64,000 nt of DNA from Ignavibacteria bacterium (GCA_017303675.1 JAFLBX010000001.1:1251970-1315969), one strand, 5' to 3'; shown: positions 24,701-34,087, counted from the stretch's first letter. The notes: generated from the sequence alone by a model not told the origin. Numbers and translations: made by a program.

Positions 24701-25917
24701 TTTATGTAGTATTCAGCAATTTGTACTTGCCAAGAGATACTTTGCTTTTACAGAAAAGATTCGGCACTGCAATATTTAACACCAAGAACCAGATCCAGTA
24801 TTCTGAAAATGATGCAAAATATATATTGATGTGTGATCCTACTATCAGAGTACAAATGCCGAGGTTCAGGTCACATATTGATAGTATCAGCGGCCTTGCA
24901 GGTGATACAATGAAAGCGCTAAGCAGGATAAAAATTTACGGTTCTGTACTTCAGCCGGATTCATCTGTTTGGACAGATTACAACGGTAAGCTTGTATTAA
25001 AAATTTATGATGTTGACCGCAATGTCGCAACTCAGGAAGACTGCAACCCGCCGTTGATTCAGAATTTCAGATTAAACGGCGGAATAATATACTCAGGTAC
25101 CAAAAATGTACAAAACGGTAAGTGGACTGCTGAGTTTATTGTTCCCAAAGATATTTCTTACCAAAACCAGGCTGGCAGACTGATCAATTATTTCTATAAT
25201 AACCAGTTTGATGGCGCCGGAATTAACAGAAACTTTATAGTCGGCGGTATTAATCCAAATGCTGAAGTAGATTCTGTTGGTCCGAGAATAAGTATGTTCA
25301 TGAACAACAGGAATTTCAGAACCGGGGATGTTATTAATGAAAACTCTAAATTCATCGCTGATCTTTTTGATGAATCTGGAATTAATACAACCGGTACACT
25401 TGGTCATAAGCTCGAAGCCGTTCTTGATGGAAACGAGAATAACAAATATGACCTCACTAATTTTTATAACAGCGATACTACTTATAAATCAGGTTCTATT
25501 GAATACGATTTTGCTAATTTGACTATCGGAAGACATTCTCTGAAGCTTAAGGCCTGGGATACCCATAATAATTCATCAGAAGCTACTATAGAATTTGATG
25601 TATCGTCATCAGGAACATTACAGGTCACAAATTTATATAATTATCCTAATCCGTTCAGCAGCAATACAGCATTTACATTCCAGCACAACTATCCTGCTGA
25701 TATAAATGTTAAAATTAAAGTATACACAGTTGCAGGAAGGTTGATAAAAGAGATAGAAAAACCCAATATTTCCGATAAATTTGTAGTGATCGATTGGGAT
25801 GGGAAAGATCAGGACGGTGAAACATTGGGAAATGGTGTTTATATTTACAGGATTGTTGTAGAATCTTTTGATGGTTTATCCGTTACAAATACCGGAAAAT
25901 TAGCGGTTTTAAAGTAG
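21751..25917 (+). CDS. porU: Type IX secretion signal peptidase/sortase PorU
   Basis: A 1388-residue C25 (gingipain-family) cysteine peptidase at the cell surface, which removes the C-terminal sorting domain of T9SS cargo and attaches cargo to surface lipopolysaccharide. Signal peptide 1-21 (ANLFAQ). An N-terminal beta-rich region (about 25-650) precedes the peptidase core (about 660-1030) with catalytic H905 in HYTGHGSPDVW and C940 in SIASCDMSKF. After an Ig-like stretch, the C-terminus (about 1290-1388) is FlgD-like (NYPNPFSSNTAF, GNGVYIYRIV). porV follows 39 bases later, a conserved T9SS pairing. Somewhat longer than the Porphyromonas protein. Confidence 0.92.
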   Translation: MRSFKNSLIALLVLTGANLFAQGNDIFQNVPSSVNDKKNPDMNSYLFGEVSQDYKIIASNSNYIEFEYYPAAVNTQKLSVNGENFSVYEFQYGLDKPITMGGSPDLKYRSFSVFMPSENGNTVQVIDYDVKEEQNVNIAPVPQVALFNPNIRSFENIYYQYNKSAEYSQNKFLPESFVSLTSVGPLRDAVTGNVVIYPFQFNPVTRSLKFYSRIRIRVTFGESPVPLNRPRSKEEVSLLSGSGINYSSAASWVNPKYRSAFKDRLVTNSVLSAGDWYKIEIKDNNEGNSEGIYKITKSFLEGAGINLSGIDPRTIKIYGNGGDLLDERLTEGRPQDLVENAVYIEGENDGVFNNEDYILLYGRSINNWKYDSVNNTYNHMVNYYSRSNYYWIAFNTPNNGKRMVLTPSENSGSAIVPSSFTEKIYTEPDEENLISEGNLWLSFSKRPGQSFEWNTTLTGLEGGSDIFYRIKPAMRVLCPNTGYFQVRDEFSNMSEYLLPLSCVVAGFNEWISTDTRTFVVNQSQKTNGEQVKLRSTFYATNGEAEGYLDWYEILYNRRFNSVTGDFLRFNSPDTFAVVEYNVSTFSNGNIRVFDATAHSDVKMIQPISINNNSVRFQKTENGGNVSRYFVVGQNGYKTPTSISSRVSNQNLHGISDGASYIIITHKDFISAADRIKTKREQGGPGNPDYLKTMVVTTEQIYNEFSGGVLDAVAIRDFIKFAYDSWSTKPAFVCLLGDGGFDYKNIKTQGGNYVPAWELTSPVIHQVLGLTTDDFFVNVVGGSNLIDKPDLAIGRIPANSLVDANGYIDKIDAYENGENNGYWKNRMMFVADDEKTTAPGCEGIFHLSQCEALAEQYSPPFIDKIKTYLATYPTVITPQGRRKPSVNSDIAKYWTDGVLNIHYTGHGSPDVWAHEYVLEKDNILSLINNTNRYPFVSIASCDMSKFDNPSNVSAGELFMMASRKGAIGTMAASRPVYASSNAALFYVVFSNLYLPRDTLLLQKRFGTAIFNTKNQIQYSENDAKYILMCDPTIRVQMPRFRSHIDSISGLAGDTMKALSRIKIYGSVLQPDSSVWTDYNGKLVLKIYDVDRNVATQEDCNPPLIQNFRLNGGIIYSGTKNVQNGKWTAEFIVPKDISYQNQAGRLINYFYNNQFDGAGINRNFIVGGINPNAEVDSVGPRISMFMNNRNFRTGDVINENSKFIADLFDESGINTTGTLGHKLEAVLDGNENNKYDLTNFYNSDTTYKSGSIEYDFANLTIGRHSLKLKAWDTHNNSSEATIEFDVSSSGTLQVTNLYNYPNPFSSNTAFTFQHNYPADINVKIKVYTVAGRLIKEIEKPNISDKFVVIDWDGKDQDGETLGNGVYIYRIVVESFDGLSVTNTGKLAVLK

Positions 25918-25956
25918 AAATAGTTAATAATAATATATATCAGGAGGAATCTTTAA

Positions 25957-27099
25957 ATGTTTAAAATCAAAATGTGCGTGCTGGCAGTGCTTGTTGTGCT
26001 ATCAGGCAGAGTTTTTGCGCAGGGTGAATCAGCAGTCCCTTTCTTGCTTATCGGACCCAACTCGCTTAACGCAGGTATGGGTGAAACCGGCACAGGTATG
26101 ATAAATGATGCTTCAGCTATGTTCTGGAACCCGGCAGGTCTTGGTTTTCAGAAAGGCGCCCAGGTTTCTATTACACATTCTCCATGGCTCCCGGGTCTTG
26201 GCCTTTCAGATCTTTTTTATGATTACCTGGCAGGTAAATATTACATGAAAAAATTAAAAGGTACTCTTGGAGTAAGTATAACATATCTGAATATCGGTAA
26301 AATTATTCAGACAGATGAATTCGGAAATGAAATTGGGAATTACCAGGCTTTTGACGGCGCACTTGCAGTAGGTTACGGTACAAAAGTTACCAAAGATCTT
26401 GGTGTAGGTGTAGTTACAAGGTTCATTTACAGTAAGCTTGCTGTTGATCCAGTTGCAGGTGAACAGGGTACAGGAACTGCATATGACCTCAGCTTTGATC
26501 TTTCAATGTTATGGAGACCTTCCAAAACCAAAATGAAGTTCCTGAATAACAAATTTGGCCTTGGAATTAACTTATCAAACATTGGTCCTAAAGTAACTTA
26601 TGTTGATAATGACCAGGCTGATCCGCTTCCAACAAATTTAAGATTAGGTTTAGCTTATGATATATATCAGAGCGAATATAATAACTTAACTTTAACCGCT
26701 GATTTTGCAAAGCTTCTTGTAAAAAGAAGAGAGAACGGCGAATCTGATCCTGTTTATAAAGGAATATTCACATCATTTGGCGGCGGTATTGATAATGTAA
26801 TGAAATCAATCCAGTCATCAGTTGGTGCTGAATACTGGTACGGTAACCCGAAGCTTATTGGTTTAAGAGGCGGCTTCTTTTATGAAGATCCTGACAGAGG
26901 TAAAAGAAAGTTCATCACACTTGGCGCAAGCATAAGGTACAGTATGTACGGATTTGATTTCAGTTATATAAACACGATCGAAGAAAATCACCCGCTTGCA
27001 AACACTTTAAGGTTCACACTTTCTGTGAATTTCGGCCAGCCTGAAACCACAGTAAAAAAGCCTGAAGAAAAGAAAACTGAAGAACAACCCCAGAAATAA
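25957..27099 (+). CDS. porV: Type IX secretion outer-membrane protein PorV
   Basis: A 380-residue outer-membrane beta-barrel of the PorV/PorQ (FadL-like) family. PorV carries T9SS substrates from the translocon to PorU. Signal peptide 1-22 (SGRVFAQ). The mature N-terminus (PFLLIGPNSLNAGMGETGTG followed by DASAMFWNPAGLG) is the family hallmark. The barrel has alternating aromatic strands; the C-terminal tail (VKKPEEKKTEEQPQK) is a charged periplasmic-type extension. RBS CAGGAGG before the ATG. It lies between porU and a probable T9SS client gene, all on one strand. Confidence 0.92.
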   Translation: MFKIKMCVLAVLVVLSGRVFAQGESAVPFLLIGPNSLNAGMGETGTGMINDASAMFWNPAGLGFQKGAQVSITHSPWLPGLGLSDLFYDYLAGKYYMKKLKGTLGVSITYLNIGKIIQTDEFGNEIGNYQAFDGALAVGYGTKVTKDLGVGVVTRFIYSKLAVDPVAGEQGTGTAYDLSFDLSMLWRPSKTKMKFLNNKFGLGINLSNIGPKVTYVDNDQADPLPTNLRLGLAYDIYQSEYNNLTLTADFAKLLVKRRENGESDPVYKGIFTSFGGGIDNVMKSIQSSVGAEYWYGNPKLIGLRGGFFYEDPDRGKRKFITLGASIRYSMYGFDFSYINTIEENHPLANTLRFTLSVNFGQPETTVKKPEEKKTEEQPQK

Positions 27100-27124
27100 T
27101 TAAATGATCATATTAAGTTCGCTA

Positions 27125-30100
27125 ATGAAACTGCGGATACTGACAGCAATTTTGCTGTTGGTATCCGTTAAATTTTTAACAGCAGATCCTGTTTATTCAC
27201 AGGCCAATAACCTGTTAAACAGCAAGGTTGCTGATAAGCAGCTGAGGTTAAGCCATCCGCTTAACTATCACCCGCAGACAAAAAACGAAAATTACTATAC
27301 TAATGTTCTGTTTCGTTCTGCAGCGCCTGAAACTCTGAATGTTTATGCTATCAGGGTTCAGTTTAAGCCTGATAATAACTCTCAGACAACCGGCGACGGC
27401 AGGTTTGATGTATCAAGCAATTACCCTGATTCAGTTGATGCTCCGCCACATGACAGTTTGTATTTTATTCATAAGCTGGAATTCCTGAAGAATTATTATT
27501 ATAAATCTTCTAAAGGTAAGCTCGTCATAAATTACGTTCTGCTTCCAAGCGTAAGGAACCTTCCAAATGAGATGGAAGTATATTCACCCCGCAGAACAGA
27601 GAACCTTGGCAGAATGGGTACATTCTTTTACGATGTATGGCGCTCGGCTGATAGTACAATAGATTTTTCAGGCATCAACGCTAACAATTCCGCATTTATT
27701 ATTTTTCATGCTGGAGTTGGTAGAGATGTTGATCTTGCTTCCCAGGGATTGTTCGTTGGTGAGCTTGATCTCCCTTCAATATATATGGGGCTTGGTACAT
27801 TAAGGTCTATCTATGGAGATACGACACAGGGTTACTACACTAATGAAGGTACGATAATTTCCAATTCATGTATGCTCCCTGAGCAGGAGTTCCGTATAAT
27901 TAATACATCCTTCGGCGATGTATTCTTAGAACTTGGCATGAACGGTATTGTTGTCGCAACCATCGGCAGCCATTTGGGTCTCCCTGACCTGTTTGATACA
28001 GAAACAGGCAGAACTGCAATTGGCAGATTTGGACTAATGGATGGACAGGCAATTTTCAGTTATCTCGGCGTTTTTCCACCGGAACCATCGGCATGGGAAA
28101 AACAATACCTGGGCTGGGTTGATCCAATCGTCTTGGGAACCGGCGGCACATATACAACCAAAGCAGCTACACTTGATGTTAACGGGAATGAATCGGTATA
28201 TAAGATACTTATTTCCGGTAAAGAATATTTCCTGGTTGAAAACCGTAACCGTGATGCGTATGGAAATGGACAAACTATTTACTACGTAAATCAAAATGGT
28301 GTCCGGGATTCTATGAATTTTACAAAAGATATTGATGGCTTTAACAGTTCAGATATTTGGAGGCTTAAAGGAAGCATTACTGATGTTGATGAACTTGACT
28401 GGAGCGTTCCCGGTCTAAAAAATGACACTGCAAATTACCAGGGCGGTATACTTGTATGGCACATTGATGAAAATGTAATAGATGCCAATATTACAAGTAA
28501 TACAATAAATACAAATATTGATCACCGCGGTGTTGATGTTGAAGAAGCAAAAGGCTCCCAGGATATCGGGGTTGTTGTACCAACTCCAATAGGTGATATA
28601 ATCAGTGACGGCTTCTTTGTTGATTTCTGGTATAACGGCGAGCATTACAGGCCATCAAATATTTACAGGAATGAGTTTAACCAGACAACTTTCCCAAATT
28701 CTAAAAGTTATTCCAATATTAATTCCAGGGTTTGTTTATCAGGCTTCAGCCAGATAGGCTCAACAATGACCTTTACATATCAGGTTTGCGGCAATGTTGC
28801 TAATATCACGGGCTTCCCGCGATATGTAGGTGTTGATACTTCAGGTAACTCTCAACCAATTGGATTTGATTATAACGGTAACAGTTATGATGAGTTATTT
28901 GTGAATATAAACGATACCCTTTTTGGATTCCGTGATAACGGAAATCCGATCAGAGTTGATATGCCTAACGGCTTTTTGAAAGATAGTGCTTCAGGGTTTG
29001 CAGTTGGCTTCCTTAATTACAATATTGGCGGAAATAATAAATTCGTGACAGGTGTATCAGGCAGCAGGCTGAATCTTATAAGCTTTGTGATTGATTCTGC
29101 AACATCTGCACCGTTGGTGCAGAGTTTTGATGCCGGTGCGGTTTTAACAACACCGAATTTGACATTAAGCTCGCCTAGCCAGCCTAACCCGTTAAACAAA
29201 ATTTACATTGGTTCTCAAAACGGGAAAGTAGCTAAGTTCTCTATTGACAGCTTAACTTATAGTTTCGATTCTGTTTCAAATTTAAAAATTAATTCACTTG
29301 CATACAGTCTTAACGGTGCATTGCCGGGAAGTTACACTTTTATAGATAACAGCAGGAAGTTTCTTTCAACAGGTTATATATATTTCGGGCAGATCATTGA
29401 TGCTTATACAACTAAAGTTACTGTAACAAGTGATAATAAGATCACCAGGGAAGCTGTTGAAGGCGGTGATACAGTACTATCGAACAATCTTGGAATAACG
29501 ACAGTAAACTCAACCCCTACCATTTGCGATATCAATGGTGACGGGCAGCAGGAAATTATTCTTACTGCAGATAATAAAATATATGTCATCAATAAATTCG
29601 GCGTTGTACTTGATAACTTTCCGTATAGTATTCCCAACGTAAGCTCTATCACCAGCGGTGTTGCAGTTGCTGATCTTAACGGCGATAATATCGCCGAAGT
29701 GATCTTCGGAACAGGCGATGGAAGGGTTTACGCTTACAGCATAAACGGTAAAGTACTTGACGGATTTCCCATAACAACAGGCGGAAGGATCCGCTCAACC
29801 CCGGCTATTATTAATTCTGACGGGAACTTTGGGATTCTGGTATATTCAGAAGACGGATATCTTTATGGCTACAAAACTCCCTGGGCTTATAATGATACAA
29901 AAGTATTGTGGAAGAACTTCCTGAGAAACTCATCACATACCAATGATGGTTCAGGCAGTATCTCATCAGTTACTTCTAACTTACCGTGTCTGCCTTCTGA
30001 TAAAGTATATAACTGGCCAAACCCGGCATACGGAAAAACGACAAATATTCGTTATTATTTAGGCGGCGATGTTTCAGCCGTTAATATCAAGATAATGGAT

Positions 30101-30268
30101 CTTGCCGGAGAGCTAGTTACAACACTTGCCGGCACTACCAATAAAGGTCTTGATAATGAAGTGCCCTGGGATATATCCACGGTCCAGAGCGGAATATATA
30201 TTGCAGTGCTGGAACTCAGCGGCGGCTGCAGTGAAACTGCTTCGATTAAAATTGCTGTAGTAAAATAA
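27125..30268 (+). CDS. M6-like protein with lost zinc motif, FG-GAP repeats and T9SS domain
   Basis: A 1047-residue secreted protein from ATG 27125 (signal peptide MKLRILTAILLLVSVKFLTA; a frame-compatible ATG at 27104 adds seven residues). Residues about 60-540 resemble the M6/immune-inhibitor-A metallopeptidases (KLEFLKNYYYKSSKGKL, HLGLPDLFDT, FGLMDGQ, YLGWVDP, FLVENRN, GGILVWHIDE). The expected HExxH just before LGLPDL reads TIGSH, so the first His and the catalytic Glu are gone. Residues about 800-940 hold FG-GAP/VCBS-like propeller units (CDINGDGQQEIIL, ADLNGDNIAEVIF). The C-terminus has the sorting-domain fold (YNWPNPAYG, SGIYIAVLE). It begins four bases after porV. Probably a non-enzymatic surface protein. 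Confidence 0.85.
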   Translation: MKLRILTAILLLVSVKFLTADPVYSQANNLLNSKVADKQLRLSHPLNYHPQTKNENYYTNVLFRSAAPETLNVYAIRVQFKPDNNSQTTGDGRFDVSSNYPDSVDAPPHDSLYFIHKLEFLKNYYYKSSKGKLVINYVLLPSVRNLPNEMEVYSPRRTENLGRMGTFFYDVWRSADSTIDFSGINANNSAFIIFHAGVGRDVDLASQGLFVGELDLPSIYMGLGTLRSIYGDTTQGYYTNEGTIISNSCMLPEQEFRIINTSFGDVFLELGMNGIVVATIGSHLGLPDLFDTETGRTAIGRFGLMDGQAIFSYLGVFPPEPSAWEKQYLGWVDPIVLGTGGTYTTKAATLDVNGNESVYKILISGKEYFLVENRNRDAYGNGQTIYYVNQNGVRDSMNFTKDIDGFNSSDIWRLKGSITDVDELDWSVPGLKNDTANYQGGILVWHIDENVIDANITSNTINTNIDHRGVDVEEAKGSQDIGVVVPTPIGDIISDGFFVDFWYNGEHYRPSNIYRNEFNQTTFPNSKSYSNINSRVCLSGFSQIGSTMTFTYQVCGNVANITGFPRYVGVDTSGNSQPIGFDYNGNSYDELFVNINDTLFGFRDNGNPIRVDMPNGFLKDSASGFAVGFLNYNIGGNNKFVTGVSGSRLNLISFVIDSATSAPLVQSFDAGAVLTTPNLTLSSPSQPNPLNKIYIGSQNGKVAKFSIDSLTYSFDSVSNLKINSLAYSLNGALPGSYTFIDNSRKFLSTGYIYFGQIIDAYTTKVTVTSDNKITREAVEGGDTVLSNNLGITTVNSTPTICDINGDGQQEIILTADNKIYVINKFGVVLDNFPYSIPNVSSITSGVAVADLNGDNIAEVIFGTGDGRVYAYSINGKVLDGFPITTGGRIRSTPAIINSDGNFGILVYSEDGYLYGYKTPWAYNDTKVLWKNFLRNSSHTNDGSGSISSVTSNLPCLPSDKVYNWPNPAYGKTTNIRYYLGGDVSAVNIKIMDLAGELVTTLAGTTNKGLDNEVPWDISTVQSGIYIAVLELSGGCSETASIKIAVVK

Positions 30269-30333
30269 TTTGAATAAATTTTAAATTAAATGTTAGTCCC
30301 GTAACAAATTTATTTTTTTGCGGGACTTTTTTT

Positions 30334-31437
30334 ATGGATTTAATCGTAAATATAATTCTTGGCGTTTACCTGCTGGTGCATTTTATTTTGCTGATCGGGC
30401 TGCTTGTAAATTCACGCAAGGCTTCACGATCTTCATTTGAGCCAAAGGTTTCAATTATTATCTGCGCTAAAGACGAAGAAGCAAGCATAGAAGAATGTAT
30501 AAAATCACTGCTGCGGCTGAATTACCCTGCCGGAAAGACCGAAGCTATACTTGTTAATGACCGTTCAACAGACAGAACGAAAGAAATTATGCTTTCCTAT
30601 ACTGCAAATAACCCTTCACTTAAGTATCTTGAAATCACTGAAGAACATACCCATACCAAGCTTAAAGGCAAAACCAATGCTCTGGCACAGGCTTTAAAAT
30701 CCGCCACCGGTGAAGTAATTTTTACAACGGATGCCGATATTGAAATAAATCCAAACTGGTTAAGAAGAATGCTGGATTATTATGACGATAAAACCGGTGT
30801 TGCTGCCGGTTATTCTGTAATAGAGCCCAAAGGCATTTTTTCTTCGCTGCAGTCAGCTGACTGGCTTTACCTGCTCTCGGTAGCTTCCGGGGGTGATGGA
30901 GCCGGGATTCCTATCAGCTGTGTAGGTAACAATATGTCTTACCGCAGGGAAGCATACGATGAAATAGGCGGATATGAAAAAATCAGATTTTCTATTACTG
31001 AAGATTTCCTGCTGCTGCAGAAAATTCACAAGGATTCATCTTATAAAAGAACTGTTTTCCCGGTTGATGATGAAACTAAAAATGTGACACTGCCATGCGG
31101 TGATTTAACGACATTATTCAGGCAGAAAAAACGCTGGGCACTCGGCGGCATGGGTGAATTCAACTTGGGAATAGTTATCGGGGTGCTTTCATGGCTGTGC
31201 GGTGCTGTGATTTTAGGCGGCTGGGCATTTCTGCCGCTTAGCAGCTGGCTGTTTTTCATAGGGGTGAAGTTAATTTTTGATAGTATTTTTCTTTTCCCGG
31301 CAATTAAGGAATTCAGGATGTTTAAGGTTTATATCTTTATGCCGCTGTTTGAATTTTATTTTGCTGTTTATGTAATTATCACTTCTTTGCTGGTTGTTAT
31401 GGGCAGAAAAGTGGTATGGAAAAACCAAAAGATCTGA
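30334..31437 (+). CDS. Family 2 glycosyltransferase, membrane-bound
   Basis: A 367-residue processive-type GT2. An N-terminal helix (4-26) anchors it; the GT-A domain (about 41-265) has VSIIICAKDEEASIEECIKS, NDRSTDRT, the DxD motif in FTTDADIEINPNW, the acceptor ED in FSITEDFLL, and a QxxRW-like RQKKRW. Two or three C-terminal membrane helices follow (about 280-355). It adds a sugar from a nucleotide donor to a lipid or growing glycan at the cytoplasmic membrane; the product is unknown. It converges with the minus-strand operon, leaving a 2-base gap, so transcription from both sides meets here. Confidence 0.88.
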   Translation: MDLIVNIILGVYLLVHFILLIGLLVNSRKASRSSFEPKVSIIICAKDEEASIEECIKSLLRLNYPAGKTEAILVNDRSTDRTKEIMLSYTANNPSLKYLEITEEHTHTKLKGKTNALAQALKSATGEVIFTTDADIEINPNWLRRMLDYYDDKTGVAAGYSVIEPKGIFSSLQSADWLYLLSVASGGDGAGIPISCVGNNMSYRREAYDEIGGYEKIRFSITEDFLLLQKIHKDSSYKRTVFPVDDETKNVTLPCGDLTTLFRQKKRWALGGMGEFNLGIVIGVLSWLCGAVILGGWAFLPLSSWLFFIGVKLIFDSIFLFPAIKEFRMFKVYIFMPLFEFYFAVYVIITSLLVVMGRKVVWKNQKI

Positions 31438-31439
31438 AC

Positions 31440-31805
31440 TTATTCGTAATACGAATTTATCTCATCACCAAGAAATTTGATAGTCCACCCTATAACCCCG
31501 ATATCATCAAGGTAACCAAGCAGCGGAGCAAAATCAGGCATCGCGTCAACCGGCGTTATAAAATACAGCAGCGCAGCAACCACCACAGATTTTCTGTACC
31601 ACTTTACATCATGGTCAAGCATATATCTTTTTAAAGCCTTAAGATGGCTTAAGATCTTAAAGATACTTTTTTTGCTGGAAGCGATCTTTTTCTCAACACT
31701 CTGGTTTAATTCGCCGGCTTCCTTTTCTGAAAGCGGCCTCTCAGGGTAATAATCTTTCAGAAGAGCAATTTCTTCCGTTTCTGATATTTCATATTTATTT
31801 TTCAT
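31440..31805 (-). CDS. YkvA family protein (DUF1232)
   Basis: A 121-residue protein. The DUF1232/YkvA motif LLYFITPVDAMPDFAPLLGY followed by LDDIGVIGW is present (about 83-111) and forms a short membrane hairpin in this family. The N-terminal half is charged and helical. Function unknown; relatives are small membrane proteins. The start overlaps the stop of the M50 protease gene by 4 bases, making it the last gene of the seven-gene minus-strand operon. Confidence 0.85.
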   Translation of the reverse strand: MKNKYEISETEEIALLKDYYPERPLSEKEAGELNQSVEKKIASSKKSIFKILSHLKALKRYMLDHDVKWYRKSVVVAALLYFITPVDAMPDFAPLLGYLDDIGVIGWTIKFLGDEINSYYE

Positions 31806-32491
31806 CTTATAAAAAGATCAACTAAGTTAAGATATGGCCTTGCCACAAATGTTATTATTGATATAAATACCTGGGAGAATCCCGGTACAAAATTAAACAA
31901 AGCCAGTATTATGAAAATTCCCATAAAGCCGATACTGCGGTAGCGCATTGCCAGCTCATCGGGAAGGATGTTAGCCAGTACGTGAGAACCGTCAAGCGGC
32001 GGAATAGGTATCATGTTAAATACAGCAAGCGAAACATTCAGTATTATACCCGCATAAAACATCTTCAGCATGTAATTCAAAAATTCAAAGAAGAAGGAAC
32101 CCTCAGCAGGATTAGCTGCCGAAATTATATAATAAAGAGCCACTGTAAAAACCACACATAAAAAAGCTATCAGCAGGTTGCTTATCGGTCCCGCAATTGT
32201 TACCAGTGTATCATCCCGTTTGAAATTCCTGAAATTCCTGGGATCGATGGGTACGGGCTTTGCCCATGCTATAAAAACCCTTCCGGTTGCTAATATTGAA
32301 AATAAGGGAATAATTATCGAACCGAAAAGATCTATATGCGGTATCGGATTCAGCGTTATTCTGCCAAGATCTTTTGCGGTGGTATCACCGCATTTAAGCG
32401 CTACCCATGCGTGAGCCATTTCATGTATTACTACAGAAAAGATCAGTATGGGGATTATATATATATTTTCGGCATATGACTTCAGGTCCAT
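31802..32491 (-). CDS. Site-2 protease family membrane metalloprotease (M50)
   Basis: A 229-residue intramembrane zinc protease. The active site HEMAH (H23, E24, H27) lies in the first membrane helix; the third ligand motif NMIPIPPLDGSHVL is present near residue 160-173. Four to six hydrophobic helices. It is the short, PDZ-less S2P form, common in bacteria; substrates are unknown, possibly membrane-bound regulators. It follows the small beta-barrel-like gene with a 15-base gap and overlaps ykvA. No anti-sigma factor is nearby to suggest a target. Confidence 0.9.
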   Translation of the reverse strand: MDLKSYAENIYIIPILIFSVVIHEMAHAWVALKCGDTTAKDLGRITLNPIPHIDLFGSIIIPLFSILATGRVFIAWAKPVPIDPRNFRNFKRDDTLVTIAGPISNLLIAFLCVVFTVALYYIISAANPAEGSFFFEFLNYMLKMFYAGIILNVSLAVFNMIPIPPLDGSHVLANILPDELAMRYRSIGFMGIFIILALFNFVPGFSQVFISIITFVARPYLNLVDLFIR

Positions 32492-32506
32492 TTAAATTAT
32501 CTCTGT

Positions 32507-33199
32507 CTAAAATCTGATTATAGGTATCTTTGTTTTTGTAGTAACCGAAACAAACGAGTTATCTTTCATGTAATTATACTTCACTGAAAAATCCAGTATG
32601 AACAGGGTAAAGCCAACGCCTGCGCCAACACTTACCTTTGATTCATTAAGCGCCAGCCCTTCGAATGAACGGTTTTCATCAAAATCCCTTTTTATATTAT
32701 TGCTCTTTACATCAACTGTTAAGAACGGCATTGTAAATGAAGACCTGAATAATTTTGATAAAGAGTAATCAATATTAAGGCCGAATGAAAGAATTTTTGT
32801 TCTGTAACTGCTTAAAATATTAACTGCGCGGAATTCATCCGGGGAATTGTATGAATAGTAGTTTACTTCACCGCCTATTACAAACGGGAAGATACCCGTT
32901 GATGAAAATTCCATTCTGCCTAAAATACCGAATGTTGGATTAGCAGTTTCAGAGAATTTTGAAACCGGTATCGCAATTCCGCCGCCAAAACCTATGAACA
33001 ATGCGCTGATGGATCTTTTTGTAATTAAGTTCTTGTTCAGCGAATCAGCAAATGAAACTGAATTACTCTTTTTATAAGATGCTGTACCAAGCATGCTGTT
33101 AATAGCAGATCTTTCCTTTAAAAGGCTTTGAGAGTTAATTCCGGCTGTTATTACTATCAGTAAAACAGGTAAGATGAGTTTAAGATATTGGGTTTTCAA
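32507..33199 (-). CDS. Putative outer-membrane beta-barrel protein
   Basis: A 230-residue exported protein with signal peptide 1-22 (VITAGINSQ). From about residue 65 the sequence alternates hydrophobic and polar residues in strands (ALFIGFGGGIAIPV, GILGRMEFSS, FVIGGEVNYYSY, ILSFGLNIDYSL, VSVGAGVGFTLFILDFSVKY) and ends in a hydrophobic IPIIRF, as in small OmpA/OmpW-like barrels. No specific family is recognised. Six bases separate it from the upstream DUF2520 gene, so it belongs to the operon. Confidence 0.75.
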   Translation of the reverse strand: MKTQYLKLILPVLLIVITAGINSQSLLKERSAINSMLGTASYKKSNSVSFADSLNKNLITKRSISALFIGFGGGIAIPVSKFSETANPTFGILGRMEFSSTGIFPFVIGGEVNYYSYNSPDEFRAVNILSSYRTKILSFGLNIDYSLSKLFRSSFTMPFLTVDVKSNNIKRDFDENRSFEGLALNESKVSVGAGVGFTLFILDFSVKYNYMKDNSFVSVTTKTKIPIIRF

Positions 33200-33205
33200 T
33201 ATAAA

Positions 33206-34087
33206 CTATTGTTTAATAATATATTTGGAAAATAATTTATATATATTGTCTGCATCAGATTTCCTTATGCTTTTCTTTTTTAACGCCAGTTTGACCGTTT
33301 CAATTCCCATTAAAATATAATATGTTAACAGGTCTTTATCGCTTTTTTTCAGCGCATCAAGATGAGCTTTTATTGTGGATAGATCATTGCGCTCTATAGG
33401 TCCGGTCAACGCTGCAGCAGGTCCTGATGCAGCAACATTTTTTAATGTTTGTAATGCCAGAGGCATATATATGTTGAAAAAAGTGCGATTATTAAACCCA
33501 TTTATTTGTATCTTTTTAAGCCCGGTCTGCTCTATTTTGCTGTTTAGAACCGTTAAAAAGTTAGAGGACATAACGCAGCATATATGATGATACACTTTGT
33601 TCTTTTTTTCTATTTTAAATGGAATTGCACCGAGTGATTTTGCCAAACCATTCATTTTCTGAACTGCTTTGCTGCTGCCTTCGGCGGCAATGTATATACC
33701 ATTAAAGCTGCCTGCTTTTGCAGATACCTTTGAAGCGAAGCTTTGAACAGGGTGGAATGAACCCGTCACAGCGCCTTTTGCCGCAAGAGCTGAAAGTGCA
33801 TCACTAGTTAAAGCTCCTGAAGTATGATATATAAACTTATTCTTCAGGTCAGCTTTTGCGCGCAGCAGCTTTTGTACTACCTGCTCTATTTTTGAATCCT
33901 GTACACAAATTAAAATAAGGGTACTTTTTTCAGCAAGCTTTTTAAACATTTCATCCTTTATGCTGCGGCTTTTAATTGCTGCAATATTCCCGAATTTACC
34001 CGTGTGTTTTAATTCATGGTAAAGGTGCGAGCCCAGCTTCCCGAACCCGATGATCAGTATATTATCAGCTCTTTTCTTAGTAGTCAT
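33206..34087 (-). CDS. Rossmann-fold DUF2520 protein
   Basis: A 293-residue protein similar to the 'Rossmann-like and DUF2520' family, distantly like pyrroline-5-carboxylate reductase or prephenate dehydrogenase. N-terminal nucleotide-binding strand ILIIGFGKLGSHLYHEL; HTSGALTSDAL and GSFHPVQSFA are the family's hallmark segments; the C-terminal half is an all-helical dimer domain (GPAAALTGPIERND). Likely NAD(P)-dependent; reaction unknown. Its start overlaps the dtd stop by 11 bases. Confidence 0.88.
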   Translation of the reverse strand: MTTKKRADNILIIGFGKLGSHLYHELKHTGKFGNIAAIKSRSIKDEMFKKLAEKSTLILICVQDSKIEQVVQKLLRAKADLKNKFIYHTSGALTSDALSALAAKGAVTGSFHPVQSFASKVSAKAGSFNGIYIAAEGSSKAVQKMNGLAKSLGAIPFKIEKKNKVYHHICCVMSSNFLTVLNSKIEQTGLKKIQINGFNNRTFFNIYMPLALQTLKNVAASGPAAALTGPIERNDLSTIKAHLDALKKSDKDLLTYYILMGIETVKLALKKKSIRKSDADNIYKLFSKYIIKQ

